Source: Amycolatopsis orientalis DSM 40040 = KCTC 9412
Lineage (GTDB): Bacteria > Actinomycetota > Actinomycetes > Mycobacteriales > Pseudonocardiaceae
Assembly (NCBI RefSeq): GCF_000478275.1
Contig: NZ_ASJB01000065.1
Location: forward strand, 32,757-96,756
Direction of reading: 5' to 3'
DNA: 64,000 nt
Part shown: one piece after another, positions 8,317 to 16,127 of the stretch
Layout: each line of letters opens with the position of its first letter
How positions within the stretch are numbered: the stretch's first letter is position 1
Program-made: the position numbers and the translations under genes
Notes under the pieces: generated by a model
The model's input: only the letters and a program-made list of their open reading frames with translations
The model's database searches: none
What the model was told of the DNA's origin: nothing

Positions 8317-9038
8317 GCCAGCTCCCGGATCGCTTCGACCAGGATGTCGGTGAGCACCGAGAAGGTCTCTTCGCCTTCTTCGGCGGTCGCCTGGGCGGGG
8401 GTGCCGCAGTAGGCCTCGGTCATCCCGGCCGACGCGAAATCCGTGACCCCGCCGCGAGCCAGGTCGACGTGGACCGGCGGCAACTCGCGCTGGATCGCGG
8501 CGTCGACCAGATCGGGCCGGTCGGCGAGCACGAGCGACGTCTCGTACCGCCCGGCGTGGCATTCGCCGGAACGGAACTCGTCGGTGAGACGCGAGGCGTA
8601 CCGGCGGCGGACCAGGTCGACGAAGCCGACGCCCGCGGTCTCCGCCACCCGGCGCAGCACGGCCAGCTGTGCCGGCTCGAAATGGTTGTTGACCAGCAGG
8701 ATCCGGGTGAGTCCCTGCTCGATGAGCGCGCCGCAGATCTCGGTCAGCAGCGCGTGCAGGGTCTCCTCGCCGACGGAGATGCCGCCCGCGAACCCGGCCG
8801 CGAACCGCGTCACGCCATAGGGCACCTCGGGCAGGATCAGCACCCGCACCCCGGGATCACCGGCCAGCCGCGCGGCGGCGCGTTCGCACATCCCCCGCGA
8901 GATCAGGGGATCGGTGCCCAGCGGCGCGTGCGGTCCGTGCGGTTCGACGGCGCCCACCGGCAGCAGCAGCACCGGCACACGCTCGTCGGACGCGAGCGCC
9001 GCGACCTGACGCGAGCTCAAATCCGCGAAGTACGTCAC
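8313..9038 (-). CDS. Creatininase-family amidohydrolase (candidate formylkynurenine deformylase)
   Basis: A 241-residue creatininase-superfamily protein. Metal-binding motifs are visible: LPVGAVEPHGPHAPLGTD near residues 22-39, a modified VNNHFEP where many members have NGHGGN, and ECHAGRYETSLVL. The family includes creatininase, the archaeal formamide hydrolase ArfB and the mycofactocin peptidase MftE. No mycofactocin genes are here. The start is GTG 9038, in the region shared with PaaX. It is first in the operon opposite tryptophan dioxygenase and kynureninase, and no classical kynurenine formamidase is present, so deformylation of N-formylkynurenine is a reasonable but untested guess. Confidence 0.82.
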   Translation of the reverse strand: MTYFADLSSRQVAALASDERVPVLLLPVGAVEPHGPHAPLGTDPLISRGMCERAAARLAGDPGVRVLILPEVPYGVTRFAAGFAGGISVGEETLHALLTEICGALIEQGLTRILLVNNHFEPAQLAVLRRVAETAGVGFVDLVRRRYASRLTDEFRSGECHAGRYETSLVLADRPDLVDAAIQRELPPVHVDLARGGVTDFASAGMTEAYCGTPAQATAEEGEETFSVLTDILVEAIRELA

Positions 9039-9049
9039 CCGAATCAAGC

Positions 9050-9077
9050 TACACCGCAGCGGCCTGAGGTGTATAGA
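9050..9077. promoter_or_regulatory. Divergent promoter with inverted repeat, candidate PaaX operator
   Basis: The 48-bp gap between the two operons holds the inverted repeat TACACC (9050-9055) and GGTGTA (9068-9073). It overlaps a good minus-10 hexamer for the rightward operon, TATAGA at 9072-9077, 10 bases before the paaX-like ATG. A repressor bound here could block both directions. The repeat is seen; the link to PaaX is inferred from position. Confidence 0.5.
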
Positions 9078-9086
9078 GTTGCGCCC

Positions 9087-9908
9087 ATGCCCGCATCGCC
9101 CCCGCCCCACGGCGACCCGGCTCCCCAGGAGCTGGTGATGACGCTGCTCGGCACCTACGTGTCGCCACGCGAGAGCCGCCGTGTCTGGTCCGGCGGCCTG
9201 GTCGGCGTGCTGGCCGGACTCGGCTTCTCCGACGGCGCGGCGCGGATCGCGCTGGCCAGGCTCGCCCGCCGCGACCTGCTCGCCCGGCACAAGGCGGGAC
9301 GGCTGGTCCACTACTCGCTGACCCGCCGCACGATCGCGCTGCTGGAGGACGGCGACCGCCGGATCTTCTCCCTCGGCCGCCGCGAACGGGAGGTCGGGCA
9401 GTGGACCGTGCTGTGGCAGAGCATTCCGGAAAGCCGCCGTCAGGCACGGGAACGGCTGGTCCGCCGCCTGCGCTTCCTCGGCTTCGGCCCGGTGCAGGAC
9501 GGCACCTGGATCGCCCCGCACGACCGCGAGGCCGAGGTGCTCACCCTGCTGGCCGAACTCGACGTCTCCGAATACGCCGGGCTGATGCTCGGCACCCCGT
9601 CGCCCGCGCTCGACGTCCGGCGCTTCGCCGGCCGGGCCTGGAACCTCGACGGCCTCGCCGCGCGTTACGACGCGTTCGTCCGAGATTTCGGCGGATATTC
9701 AGGCGATCTGCCTGACGCCGAAGCGTTCCAGGTCCGAACCTGGTTGACGCACACCTTCCGCGCCTTCCCGTCGCTCGACCCGGAACTCCCGGTCGGGCTG
9801 GTACCGGCTCCGCCGAGCCGGGCGGCCGCGGTCGAGCTGTTCCATGATCTTTACCAGGCGCTGGCCCCGGCGGCGCAGCGCCACTTCGATGGAGTGACCG
9901 AACCATGA
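9087..9908 (+). CDS. PaaX-family transcriptional repressor
   Basis: A 273-residue regulator. The N-terminal winged helix is QELVMTLLGTYVSPRESRRVWSG with LGFSDGAARIALARLARRDLL as recognition region. The PaaX central domain (WTVLWQSIPESRRQARERL, RRLRFLGFGPVQDGTWIAP) and C-terminal domain (TWLTHTFRAFPSLDPELP) follow. PaaX repressors typically respond to aryl-CoA thioesters such as phenylacetyl-CoA. Its place as first gene of the tryptophan dioxygenase operon, opposite an aryl-CoA ligase, suggests the inducer is the ligase product, possibly anthraniloyl-CoA. Its stop overlaps the next start (ATGA). Confidence 0.92.
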   Translation: MPASPPPHGDPAPQELVMTLLGTYVSPRESRRVWSGGLVGVLAGLGFSDGAARIALARLARRDLLARHKAGRLVHYSLTRRTIALLEDGDRRIFSLGRREREVGQWTVLWQSIPESRRQARERLVRRLRFLGFGPVQDGTWIAPHDREAEVLTLLAELDVSEYAGLMLGTPSPALDVRRFAGRAWNLDGLAARYDAFVRDFGGYSGDLPDAEAFQVRTWLTHTFRAFPSLDPELPVGLVPAPPSRAAAVELFHDLYQALAPAAQRHFDGVTEP

Positions 9909-10687
9909 ACGAAACACAGGCCGCATTGAGTTACACGTCCTACCTTTCGCTGGACGAACTGCTGGACGCCCAGCATCCGCGGTCGGACGAGCACGACGAA
10001 ATGCTCTTCATCGTTATCCACCAAGTGTATGAACTTTGGTTCAAACAAGTTCTCCACGAGGCGCTTTACCTGCAGGAGCAACTCGAGGCGGGTAACACCG
10101 CTCACGCCGTCCGCACACTGCGCCGGATTCTGACTATCTTCAAGGTGGTGGTCGCGCAGATCGATGTGCTCGAGACGATGACTCCGAGCCAGTTCACCGG
10201 TTTCCGGGCGCGACTCGACGCTTCGAGCGGGTTCCAGTCGGCTCAGTTCCGCGTACTGGAGGCCGTTCTCGGCCGCCGGGACGAGCGGGTGTTCGCGCAT
10301 TACCCCGAGGGCGGTGAGCAACGTGCCCAGATCGCGGGCGCGATGTCACGGCCGTCGCTCTTCGATTCCTTCACCGCCTACCTGGCGGTGAAGGGATACG
10401 ACGTCCCGACCGGGCGCGATGTCACCAAGCCACTCGAACCCTCTCCAGCGCTCCAAGAGGTTCTGTTGCGGGTCTACCGCGACGACACCGGGCCGTCCGT
10501 CGTGGCGGAGCACCTGGTCGATCTGGACGAAGGGATGCAGGAGTGGCGGTATCGGCACGTGAAGATGGTCGAGCGCACCATCGGAGACAAGACCGGGACG
10601 GGGGGGTCGTCGGGCGCGCATTACCTGCGTACGACGCTTTTCTCTCCGATGTTCCCGGACCTTTGGGCGGTGCGGAGCCGGCTGTGA
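9905..10687 (+). CDS. kynA: Tryptophan 2,3-dioxygenase
   Basis: A 260-residue all-helical haem dioxygenase that opens the indole ring of L-tryptophan to N-formyl-L-kynurenine. Diagnostic stretches are LSYTSYLSLDELLDAQHP, HDEMLFIVIHQVYELWFKQ (substrate pocket), SGFQSAQFRVLE, and RYRHVKMVERTIG with the proximal haem ligand at about His218. GGSSGAHYLRTTL near the C-terminus closes over the active site. Length matches bacterial enzymes. It is translationally coupled to the PaaX gene before it and to kynureninase after it, both by four-base overlaps. Confidence 0.97.
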   Translation: MNETQAALSYTSYLSLDELLDAQHPRSDEHDEMLFIVIHQVYELWFKQVLHEALYLQEQLEAGNTAHAVRTLRRILTIFKVVVAQIDVLETMTPSQFTGFRARLDASSGFQSAQFRVLEAVLGRRDERVFAHYPEGGEQRAQIAGAMSRPSLFDSFTAYLAVKGYDVPTGRDVTKPLEPSPALQEVLLRVYRDDTGPSVVAEHLVDLDEGMQEWRYRHVKMVERTIGDKTGTGGSSGAHYLRTTLFSPMFPDLWAVRSRL

Positions 10688-11877
10688 CGAACCTCGGCGA
10701 ACTCCGCCGCGACCCCAACGCGCTCGCGGCGCACTACACGAAATTCGGTGTGGCGGACCGGATCCTGCTGACCGGACATTCGCACCAGGCCTGGCCGGAC
10801 GTCGCGGAGGAAGGTCTTCTCGAAGCCTTCGCCGACGCCGCCGAAGAGGTCGACACGAAGTGGGACCGGGCCTTCGCGAAGGCCGAGGAGATGCGGGCGG
10901 GGTTCCGTGCGCTGCTCGGTGACCCGCACGGCGCCATCGCGCTCGGTGCCAGCACCCACGACCTGGTGATCCGCTTCCTGTCCGCGATGGACCTGCGCGG
11001 ACGGCCAAGGATCGTCACGACCGACGGCGAGTTCCACACGCTGCGCCGTCAGCTGGCACGGCTGGCCGAGGAAGGTGTCGAGGTGATCCGCGTCCCCGTG
11101 ACGCCGGTCGCCACGCTCGCCGAACGCGTCGCCGCCGAGGTCACCGAAGACACGGCCGCGGTACTCGTCTCGGCCGTGCTGTTCGAGACCTCCCGGCTCG
11201 TGCCGGGACTGGCCCACCTCGCCGACGTCTGTCTCAAGCAGTCGGTGAACCTAGTCGTCGACGCCTACCACGCGCTCGGCGTCGTCCCGTTCTCGCTGCA
11301 CGACCTCGGGCTCACCAACGCCTGGGTGCTCGGCGGCGGCTACAAGTACCTCCAGCTCGGCGAGGGTAACTGCTTCCTGCGGATGCCCGCGCACGCGCAG
11401 GAACTGCGCCCGGTCGTCACCGGCTGGTACGCCGAGTTCGGTGCGCTCGCGGACGACCGCCGTCCCGGCGAGGTCGCCTACGCCTCCGGAGCGGACAGGT
11501 TCGCCGGCGCGACCTACGACCCGACGAGCCACTACCGGGGCGCGCGCGTCTTCCGGTTCTTCGCCGAACAAGGGCTCACGCCCGAGTTCCTGCGGGAGGT
11601 GTCGCGGCATCAGGTCGGTTACCTCGCCGAGGGTTTCGACAGGCTCCGCCTGCCCGAAGCCGTCATCACGCGTGACCGGGAGACGCCGCTGGACCGCATC
11701 GGCGGCTTCCTGTCCCTGAAGTGCGCCGACGCCGGTGCGCTGCAGGCCGCCCTCGCCCGGCGCGGGGTCCGGACCGACAGCCGCGGCGCGTACCTGAGGT
11801 TCGGACCGGCGCCGTATCTGTCCGACACTCAGCTCGATTCCGCGCTCCGCGTCCTGGAAGAGGTCGTCAACGGCTGA
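10684..11877 (+). CDS. kynU: Kynureninase
   Basis: A 397-residue PLP-dependent fold-type I enzyme that cleaves L-kynurenine to anthranilate and L-alanine. The PLP lysine is about Lys221 in GGGYKYLQLGEGNCF, preceded by the Asp/His region LVVDAYHALGVVPF. TDGEFHTLRRQ and GASTHDLVIRFLS belong to the cofactor site. I chose GTG 10684, which overlaps the dioxygenase stop. The gene closes the PaaX / dioxygenase / kynureninase operon and so fixes the pathway output as anthranilate, or 3-hydroxyanthranilate if a hydroxylase exists elsewhere. Confidence 0.95.
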   Translation: MTNLGELRRDPNALAAHYTKFGVADRILLTGHSHQAWPDVAEEGLLEAFADAAEEVDTKWDRAFAKAEEMRAGFRALLGDPHGAIALGASTHDLVIRFLSAMDLRGRPRIVTTDGEFHTLRRQLARLAEEGVEVIRVPVTPVATLAERVAAEVTEDTAAVLVSAVLFETSRLVPGLAHLADVCLKQSVNLVVDAYHALGVVPFSLHDLGLTNAWVLGGGYKYLQLGEGNCFLRMPAHAQELRPVVTGWYAEFGALADDRRPGEVAYASGADRFAGATYDPTSHYRGARVFRFFAEQGLTPEFLREVSRHQVGYLAEGFDRLRLPEAVITRDRETPLDRIGGFLSLKCADAGALQAALARRGVRTDSRGAYLRFGPAPYLSDTQLDSALRVLEEVVNG

Positions 11878-12037
11878 GACGGCCCGCCCCCCGGCTTGGC
11901 GAACGGGCCGGGGCGATCTAGGTTTGCGATGTGGCACCGTCGCCGCCGGACGACCTTCGTCGGGGATTGTGCCTTGTTGCAGGAACTTCGCACGTGAGCC
12001 ACAAGCAGCGTGCACTCCAGGACAAGGAGTCACCACA

Positions 12038-13108
12038 GTGACGGAAGTGTTCGGCCAAGGTACCGGCCATGAACAGGTCGTCTTCTGCCAAGACCAGGCC
12101 ACCGGCCTGAAGGCCATCATCGGGATCTACTCGACGGCGCTCGGGCCGTCGCTCGGCGGAACCCGGTTCTACCCCTACGAGTCCGAGGACGCCGCGCTGG
12201 CTGACGTCCTCGCCCTGTCGAAGGGGATGGCGTACAAGAACGCGCTCGCCGGGCTCGACCTCGGCGGCGGCAAGGCCGTCATCATCGGCGATCCCGCCAA
12301 GCACAAGACCGAAGCGCTGCTGCGCGCCTTCGGCCGGTTCGTCCAGTCACTGGGCGGCCGCTACATCACCGCCTGCGACGTCGGCACCTACGTGCAGGAC
12401 ATGGACATCGTCGCCCGCGAATCGGAGTTCGTCACGGGCCGCTCGCCGGAGAACGGCGGCGCCGGCGACTCCTCGGTGCTCACCGCTTTCGGTACGTACC
12501 AGGGCATGCGTGCCTCCGCGGACGCCGTCTGGGGCGTCCCGGACCTCGCGGGCCGCAAGGTCGGCGTCGCCGGGGTCGGCAAGGTCGGGCACATCCTGGT
12601 CGGGCATCTGATCGAGGCGGGCGCGCAGGTGGTCATCACCGACGTGTCGCCCGCGGCGATCGAGCGCACCCGCGCCGCGTACCCCGGGGTGGAGGTCGTC
12701 GAGGACCTGGACACCCTGATCCGCACCGAACTCGACGTCTTCGCGCCGTGCGCGCTGGGCGGGGTGCTCACCGACGAGACCGTCGGCCTGCTCCGGTCCA
12801 AGATCGTCTGCGGCGCGGCCAACAACCAGCTCGCGCACCCCGGCGTCGACAAGCAGCTCGACGACCGTGGCATCCTCTTCGCGCCGGACTACCTGGTCAA
12901 CGCCGGTGGCGTGATCCAGGTCGACGACGAACGGCACGGCTTCGACTTCGCGCGGGCGAAGCGCAAGACCACGGCGATCTTCGACACCACCAAGGCGGTG
13001 TTCGCGCTGGCCAAGGCCGACGGTGTGCCACCGGCGACGGCGGCCGACCGGCTGGCCGAGCGCCGGATGACCGAGGTGGGCGGGCTGCGCTCGATCCTGA
13101 CGGTGTAG
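12038..13108 (+). CDS. vdh: Valine/leucine dehydrogenase (Glu/Leu/Phe/Val dehydrogenase family)
   Basis: A 356-residue NAD-dependent branched-chain amino-acid dehydrogenase. The catalytic Lys is in LSKGMAYKNALAGLDLGGGKAV, the Asp region in YITACDVGTYVQDM, and the Rossmann motif in VGVAGVGKVGHILVGHL. CGAANNQLA and PDYLVNAGGVIQV complete the family signature. It deaminates valine, leucine or isoleucine to 2-oxo acids, feeding catabolism and branched acyl-CoA supply in actinomycetes. The GTG at 12038 has AAGGAG about 9 bases upstream. The leader holds a TGC-N9-GCA dyad near 11985, which could be an Lrp-like site, but this is weak. Valine versus leucine preference cannot be told. Confidence 0.93.
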   Translation: MTEVFGQGTGHEQVVFCQDQATGLKAIIGIYSTALGPSLGGTRFYPYESEDAALADVLALSKGMAYKNALAGLDLGGGKAVIIGDPAKHKTEALLRAFGRFVQSLGGRYITACDVGTYVQDMDIVARESEFVTGRSPENGGAGDSSVLTAFGTYQGMRASADAVWGVPDLAGRKVGVAGVGKVGHILVGHLIEAGAQVVITDVSPAAIERTRAAYPGVEVVEDLDTLIRTELDVFAPCALGGVLTDETVGLLRSKIVCGAANNQLAHPGVDKQLDDRGILFAPDYLVNAGGVIQVDDERHGFDFARAKRKTTAIFDTTKAVFALAKADGVPPATAADRLAERRMTEVGGLRSILTV

Positions 13109-13124
13109 GGGCTCGTCCCGTAAC

Positions 13125-13177
13125 GCCATGAAAGGTCCTTTCCTTGCGAAATTCGCAAGGAAAGGACCTTTCATGGC
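13125..13177. terminator. Perfect 53-bp palindrome, probable bidirectional terminator
   Basis: Two perfect 26-base arms (13125-13150 and 13152-13177) around a single central A. It lies between the convergent dehydrogenase and DUF5302 genes. The arms themselves contain the shorter palindrome AAAGGTCCTTT. No flanking target-site duplication is seen. Confidence 0.75.
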
Positions 13178-13193
13178 ACTTGGGGGCCGGGAC

Positions 13194-13382
13194 TCAGCCG
13201 CTCTTGCGACGGAAGGTGCGCTTGTTCGCGGCCGGACCGTGGGCGTGCAGGTTCTTCGCCCCGCCGCTTTCGTGGGCCGAACCGGAACGGGCCTGGGCCT
13301 GCTTGCGCTCCAGGGCTTCGCGGAACTTGCGCTTGGTGTCGTCCTCTTCGCCATCCGCTGGGGACGGTGCCGGTTCAGTCAT
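13194..13382 (-). CDS. DUF5302 domain small protein
   Basis: A 62-residue, highly charged protein. An acidic N-terminus (PADGEEDDTKRKFREALERK) leads through an Ala/Gly/His linker to the basic C-terminal tail KRTFRRKSG, the pattern of the actinobacterial DUF5302 family. No function is known. The tail resembles short nucleic-acid-binding extensions, but that is only an impression. Length is normal for the family. It is a single gene facing the dehydrogenase across the palindrome at 13125. Confidence 0.85.
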   Translation of the reverse strand: MTEPAPSPADGEEDDTKRKFREALERKQAQARSGSAHESGGAKNLHAHGPAANKRTFRRKSG

Positions 13383-13456
13383 TACTACCTCCGAGGTGAC
13401 GACGTGTGACCACGCCAGCCTGTCAGGAACGGACCGGCTTGGCGAGTCGATTTACG

Positions 13457-14428
13457 TCACCTGGACGGTGTGGGCAGCTGGACCGGTCCGCCGAACCGGA
13501 TCCGGCTCCGCAGCAGCGGCCGCCAGCAGTGGTCGCACAGCAGGATCGGCTTCAGCCGGTTACCGCAGTCGACGTGATCCAGCGTGATGTCCGGCGCCTG
13601 CCCCGGCACCTCGAACCCCCGTGACCACTCGGCGATGAAGGCGAGCGCGGGGAAGAACGCGAGCCCCTTCGCCGTCAGGCGGTAGTCGTGGGCGTCGGTG
13701 CGGGTCTTCGCAACGCCGGTCCGCAGGACGCCGACGTCCACGAGCTTGCTGAGCCGTCCCGACAGCACACTCGGGCCGATCCCGAGTTCCCGTTCGAACT
13801 CGGAGAAATGCCGCGCCCCGAGCAGCGCGCTCACCACGAGCCCGGTCGACCAGCGGTCGCCGAGCAGTTCCATGGTGTCCGGGAAGAACATCAGCGGATC
13901 GCCCGCGAGGGACTCGGCGTCCTTGCGGCGGAAGCGTTTCGTCGCCGTCGCTTCGACGACGCCGGTGTCGTCGAGCCGTCGCGCGCGGACGTCGCGGGCG
14001 TCGACGCGGCGTTCGCAGGAGGCGCAGCCCAGCGGCGCCGAGGTGGCCAGTTCGCAGTCGAGGTGGATCAGCGTCGGCAGGACGGCGCGCCGCCCTTCGA
14101 CCCATTCCCGCTCCCAGGCCCAGATCGAGATCAGCAGCGGCCACAGGTCGAGGCCGCGTTCGGTGAGCCGGTACTCGTGCCGGGTGCGCCGCGCGTCCCG
14201 GTAGGGCGTGCGGACGAGCACGCCCGCGTCGACCATTTCCCGCAGCCGCCCGGAAAGCGCGGTGGGGGAGATGCCGAGACGCAGCCGCAGTTCCTCGTAG
14301 CGACGGAAGCGCAGGAAGAGGCTCTGCAGGATCAGCAGCGTCCACTGGTCCCCGAGCAGTTCGAGCGCCCGGCGGAGCGGGTCGCCCGCCGGCCTGACGC
14401 GCTGCGCCGTCGCCTCTGTCACGTACAT
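13457..14428 (-). CDS. Tandem HxlR-type winged-helix regulator
   Basis: A 323-residue protein made of two complete HxlR/MarR-like units, roughly residues 15-155 and 175-320. Each has the DNA-binding core (DQWTLLILQSLFLRFRRYEEL, TALSGRLREMVDAGVL; then DRWSTGLVVSALLGARHFSEF, SVLSGRLSKLVDVGVL). Each ends in a Cys pair, CASCERRV and CDHCWRPL, that could bind metal or sense redox state. Single-unit HxlR proteins act as dimers, so this covalent duplicate can be a pseudo-dimer. It is divergent from the carotenoid oxygenase gene and is its likely regulator. Confidence 0.88.
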   Translation of the reverse strand: MYVTEATAQRVRPAGDPLRRALELLGDQWTLLILQSLFLRFRRYEELRLRLGISPTALSGRLREMVDAGVLVRTPYRDARRTRHEYRLTERGLDLWPLLISIWAWEREWVEGRRAVLPTLIHLDCELATSAPLGCASCERRVDARDVRARRLDDTGVVEATATKRFRRKDAESLAGDPLMFFPDTMELLGDRWSTGLVVSALLGARHFSEFERELGIGPSVLSGRLSKLVDVGVLRTGVAKTRTDAHDYRLTAKGLAFFPALAFIAEWSRGFEVPGQAPDITLDHVDCGNRLKPILLCDHCWRPLLRSRIRFGGPVQLPTPSR

Positions 14429-14461
14429 CCCTTCCGTGAGGTTGTCGCCGTCAGCGTACTA

Positions 14462-14513
14462 CTGACTACAGCAGAAGAAGTCTATTGACAGCTGACTACA
14501 GAAATCATAGTGT
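14462..14513 (+). promoter_or_regulatory. Promoter of the carotenoid oxygenase gene with direct-repeat operator
   Basis: CTGACTACAG occurs twice, at 14462-14471 and 14492-14501, exactly 30 bp apart, about three helix turns. Between and beside them is a promoter: TTGACA at 14485-14490 and TAGTGT at 14508-14513 with 17 bp spacing. The second repeat lies inside the spacer. The neighbouring tandem HxlR protein, with two DNA-binding units, is the natural candidate to bind the two repeats. Confidence 0.6.
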
Positions 14514-14554
14514 CTCAGCCAATCGGTCAACGCGAACCCGCCGGGGAGAAACCG

Positions 14555-16042
14555 ATGACGAGTGCCTCCGAACAGCCGATCCTCGTGGCGGCCACCGCCG
14601 CGGAACCCGAGGTCAACCCGTATCTGATGGGCGTCTACGCCCCGGTCGGCGAAGAGATCGACGCGAGCGATCTCGAGGTCATCGGCCAGATCCCCGCGGA
14701 TCTCAACGGGGTGTACCTGCGCAACGGGCCCAACCCGCGGTTCGAGCCGGAAGGCCGCTACCACTGGTTCGACGGCGACGGCATGATCCACGCGGTCCAC
14801 CTGGAGAACGGCAAGGCCCGCTACCGCAACCGCTGGATCCGCACGAAGGCCTTCGAAGCCGAATCCGAGGCGGGGAAGGCGCTGTGGAAGGGCATCATGG
14901 AATCGCCGAAGGGCAATCCCTTCGGCAACTCCCACGGCCTGAACGTCAAGGACAGCGCCAACACCGACCTGATCTTCCACCGCGGCCAGGTGCTCTCCAC
15001 CTGGTACATGTGCGGGACGCCGTACGCGATCGACCCGCTCTCCCTGGAGACGCTGGGCGCCGAGAACTTCCTCGGCACGCTGGTCGGCGACATGATGGCG
15101 CATCCGAAGGTCGACGAGCGCACCGGCGAGATGTTCTGGTTCGACTACGGGCCGCGGCCGCCGTACCTGCGCTACGGCGTGATCAGCGCGGACGGCAAGG
15201 TCGCGAGCACGACCGAGATCGAACTCCCCGGTCCCCGCCTGCCGCACGACATGGCGATCACCGAGAACTACGCGATCCTGATGGATCTGCCGCTGATCCA
15301 TGACCCGGAGGCGGCGCGCAACGGCCGTCTCCGGCTGCTGTTCGACCGGTCGCTGCCGAGCCGGTTCGGGGTACTGCCTCGCTACGGTAACGGTAGCCAG
15401 ATCCGCTGGTTCGAAGCCGACCCCTGCTACATCTACCACGTCGTCAATTCCTGGGAGCAGGACGAGGAAATCATCCTCGACGTCTGCCGCGTCCAGCGTC
15501 CGCATGATCAATTGGCCGCCCCGGCAGCCGACGCCCGCACCCCGCTCGCCAAGATGCTGTCGTACCTGCGGCTGGACGCCTCCCTGCACCGCTACCGGTT
15601 CAACCTGCGGACCGGACAGTGCCTGGAGAACCAGCTCGACGACGACAACACCGAGTTTCCGTCCGTCGACTCGAGGGTGGTCGGCGGCCGGAATCGCTTC
15701 TCCTACGCGGTGCACATCTCGCCGGAGTCGACGCTGAAGTTCGACGGCCTGGTGTGCTACGACAATCATGCCGGCTCCAAGACCGAACATCGCTTCGGTG
15801 CGGGCCGGTGGGGCAGTGAGGCGCCGTTCGCACCCCGCGACGGCGCGGCCGCCGATTCCGATGACGGCTATCTGGTGACCTTCGTCCAGGACGAGCGTGA
15901 GGGGCGCTCGGAGCTGGACATCTTCGACGCCGCCGATCTCGCTGCCGGACCCGTGGCCAGGGTCCTGCTGCCCCAGCGTGTCCCGCTCGGTTTTCACGCG
16001 ACCTGGGTCCGGGCGGACCAGCTGGAACCTTCCCGTAGTTGA
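14555..16042 (+). CDS. Carotenoid (or stilbenoid) cleavage oxygenase
   Basis: A 495-residue seven-bladed propeller of the RPE65/carotenoid oxygenase family. Candidate iron-binding histidines are in MMAHPKVDERTGEMFWF, RLPHDMAITENYAIL, CYIYHVVNSWEQD and, near the C-terminus, PLGFHATWV. YLRNGPNPRFEP and WFDGDGMIHAVHL near the N-terminus are typical. It splits a C=C bond with O2, in apocarotenoids or lignostilbene-like aromatics. I prefer ATG 14555, which follows GGGGAG and lies downstream of the promoter at 14485-14513; a GTG at 14510 would fall inside the minus-10 box. No carotenoid genes are nearby. Confidence 0.9.
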   Translation: MTSASEQPILVAATAAEPEVNPYLMGVYAPVGEEIDASDLEVIGQIPADLNGVYLRNGPNPRFEPEGRYHWFDGDGMIHAVHLENGKARYRNRWIRTKAFEAESEAGKALWKGIMESPKGNPFGNSHGLNVKDSANTDLIFHRGQVLSTWYMCGTPYAIDPLSLETLGAENFLGTLVGDMMAHPKVDERTGEMFWFDYGPRPPYLRYGVISADGKVASTTEIELPGPRLPHDMAITENYAILMDLPLIHDPEAARNGRLRLLFDRSLPSRFGVLPRYGNGSQIRWFEADPCYIYHVVNSWEQDEEIILDVCRVQRPHDQLAAPAADARTPLAKMLSYLRLDASLHRYRFNLRTGQCLENQLDDDNTEFPSVDSRVVGGRNRFSYAVHISPESTLKFDGLVCYDNHAGSKTEHRFGAGRWGSEAPFAPRDGAAADSDDGYLVTFVQDEREGRSELDIFDAADLAAGPVARVLLPQRVPLGFHATWVRADQLEPSRS

Positions 16043-16062
16043 GTGATCCGGAAAGCCGCGGT

Positions 16063-16097
16063 CCGGGTCGCCCCTTCCAGGGGGCGGGGCGACCCGG
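16063..16097 (+). terminator. Hairpin terminator after the carotenoid oxygenase gene
   Basis: Perfect 12-bp arms CCGGGTCGCCCC (16063-16074) and GGGGCGACCCGG (16086-16097) start 20 bases after the stop codon. No T-run follows. Confidence 0.7.
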
Positions 16098-16127
16098 GCA
16101 CGGCGTCAAAAGGGTGGAACCGGGCCG

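Noticed and set aside
8313..9038. Mycofactocin system creatininase MftE
   Set aside because: No mftA-D genes nearby, and the context is tryptophan catabolism.
13125..13177. Miniature transposable element (MITE)
   Set aside because: No flanking target duplication and the position between convergent stops fits a terminator better.
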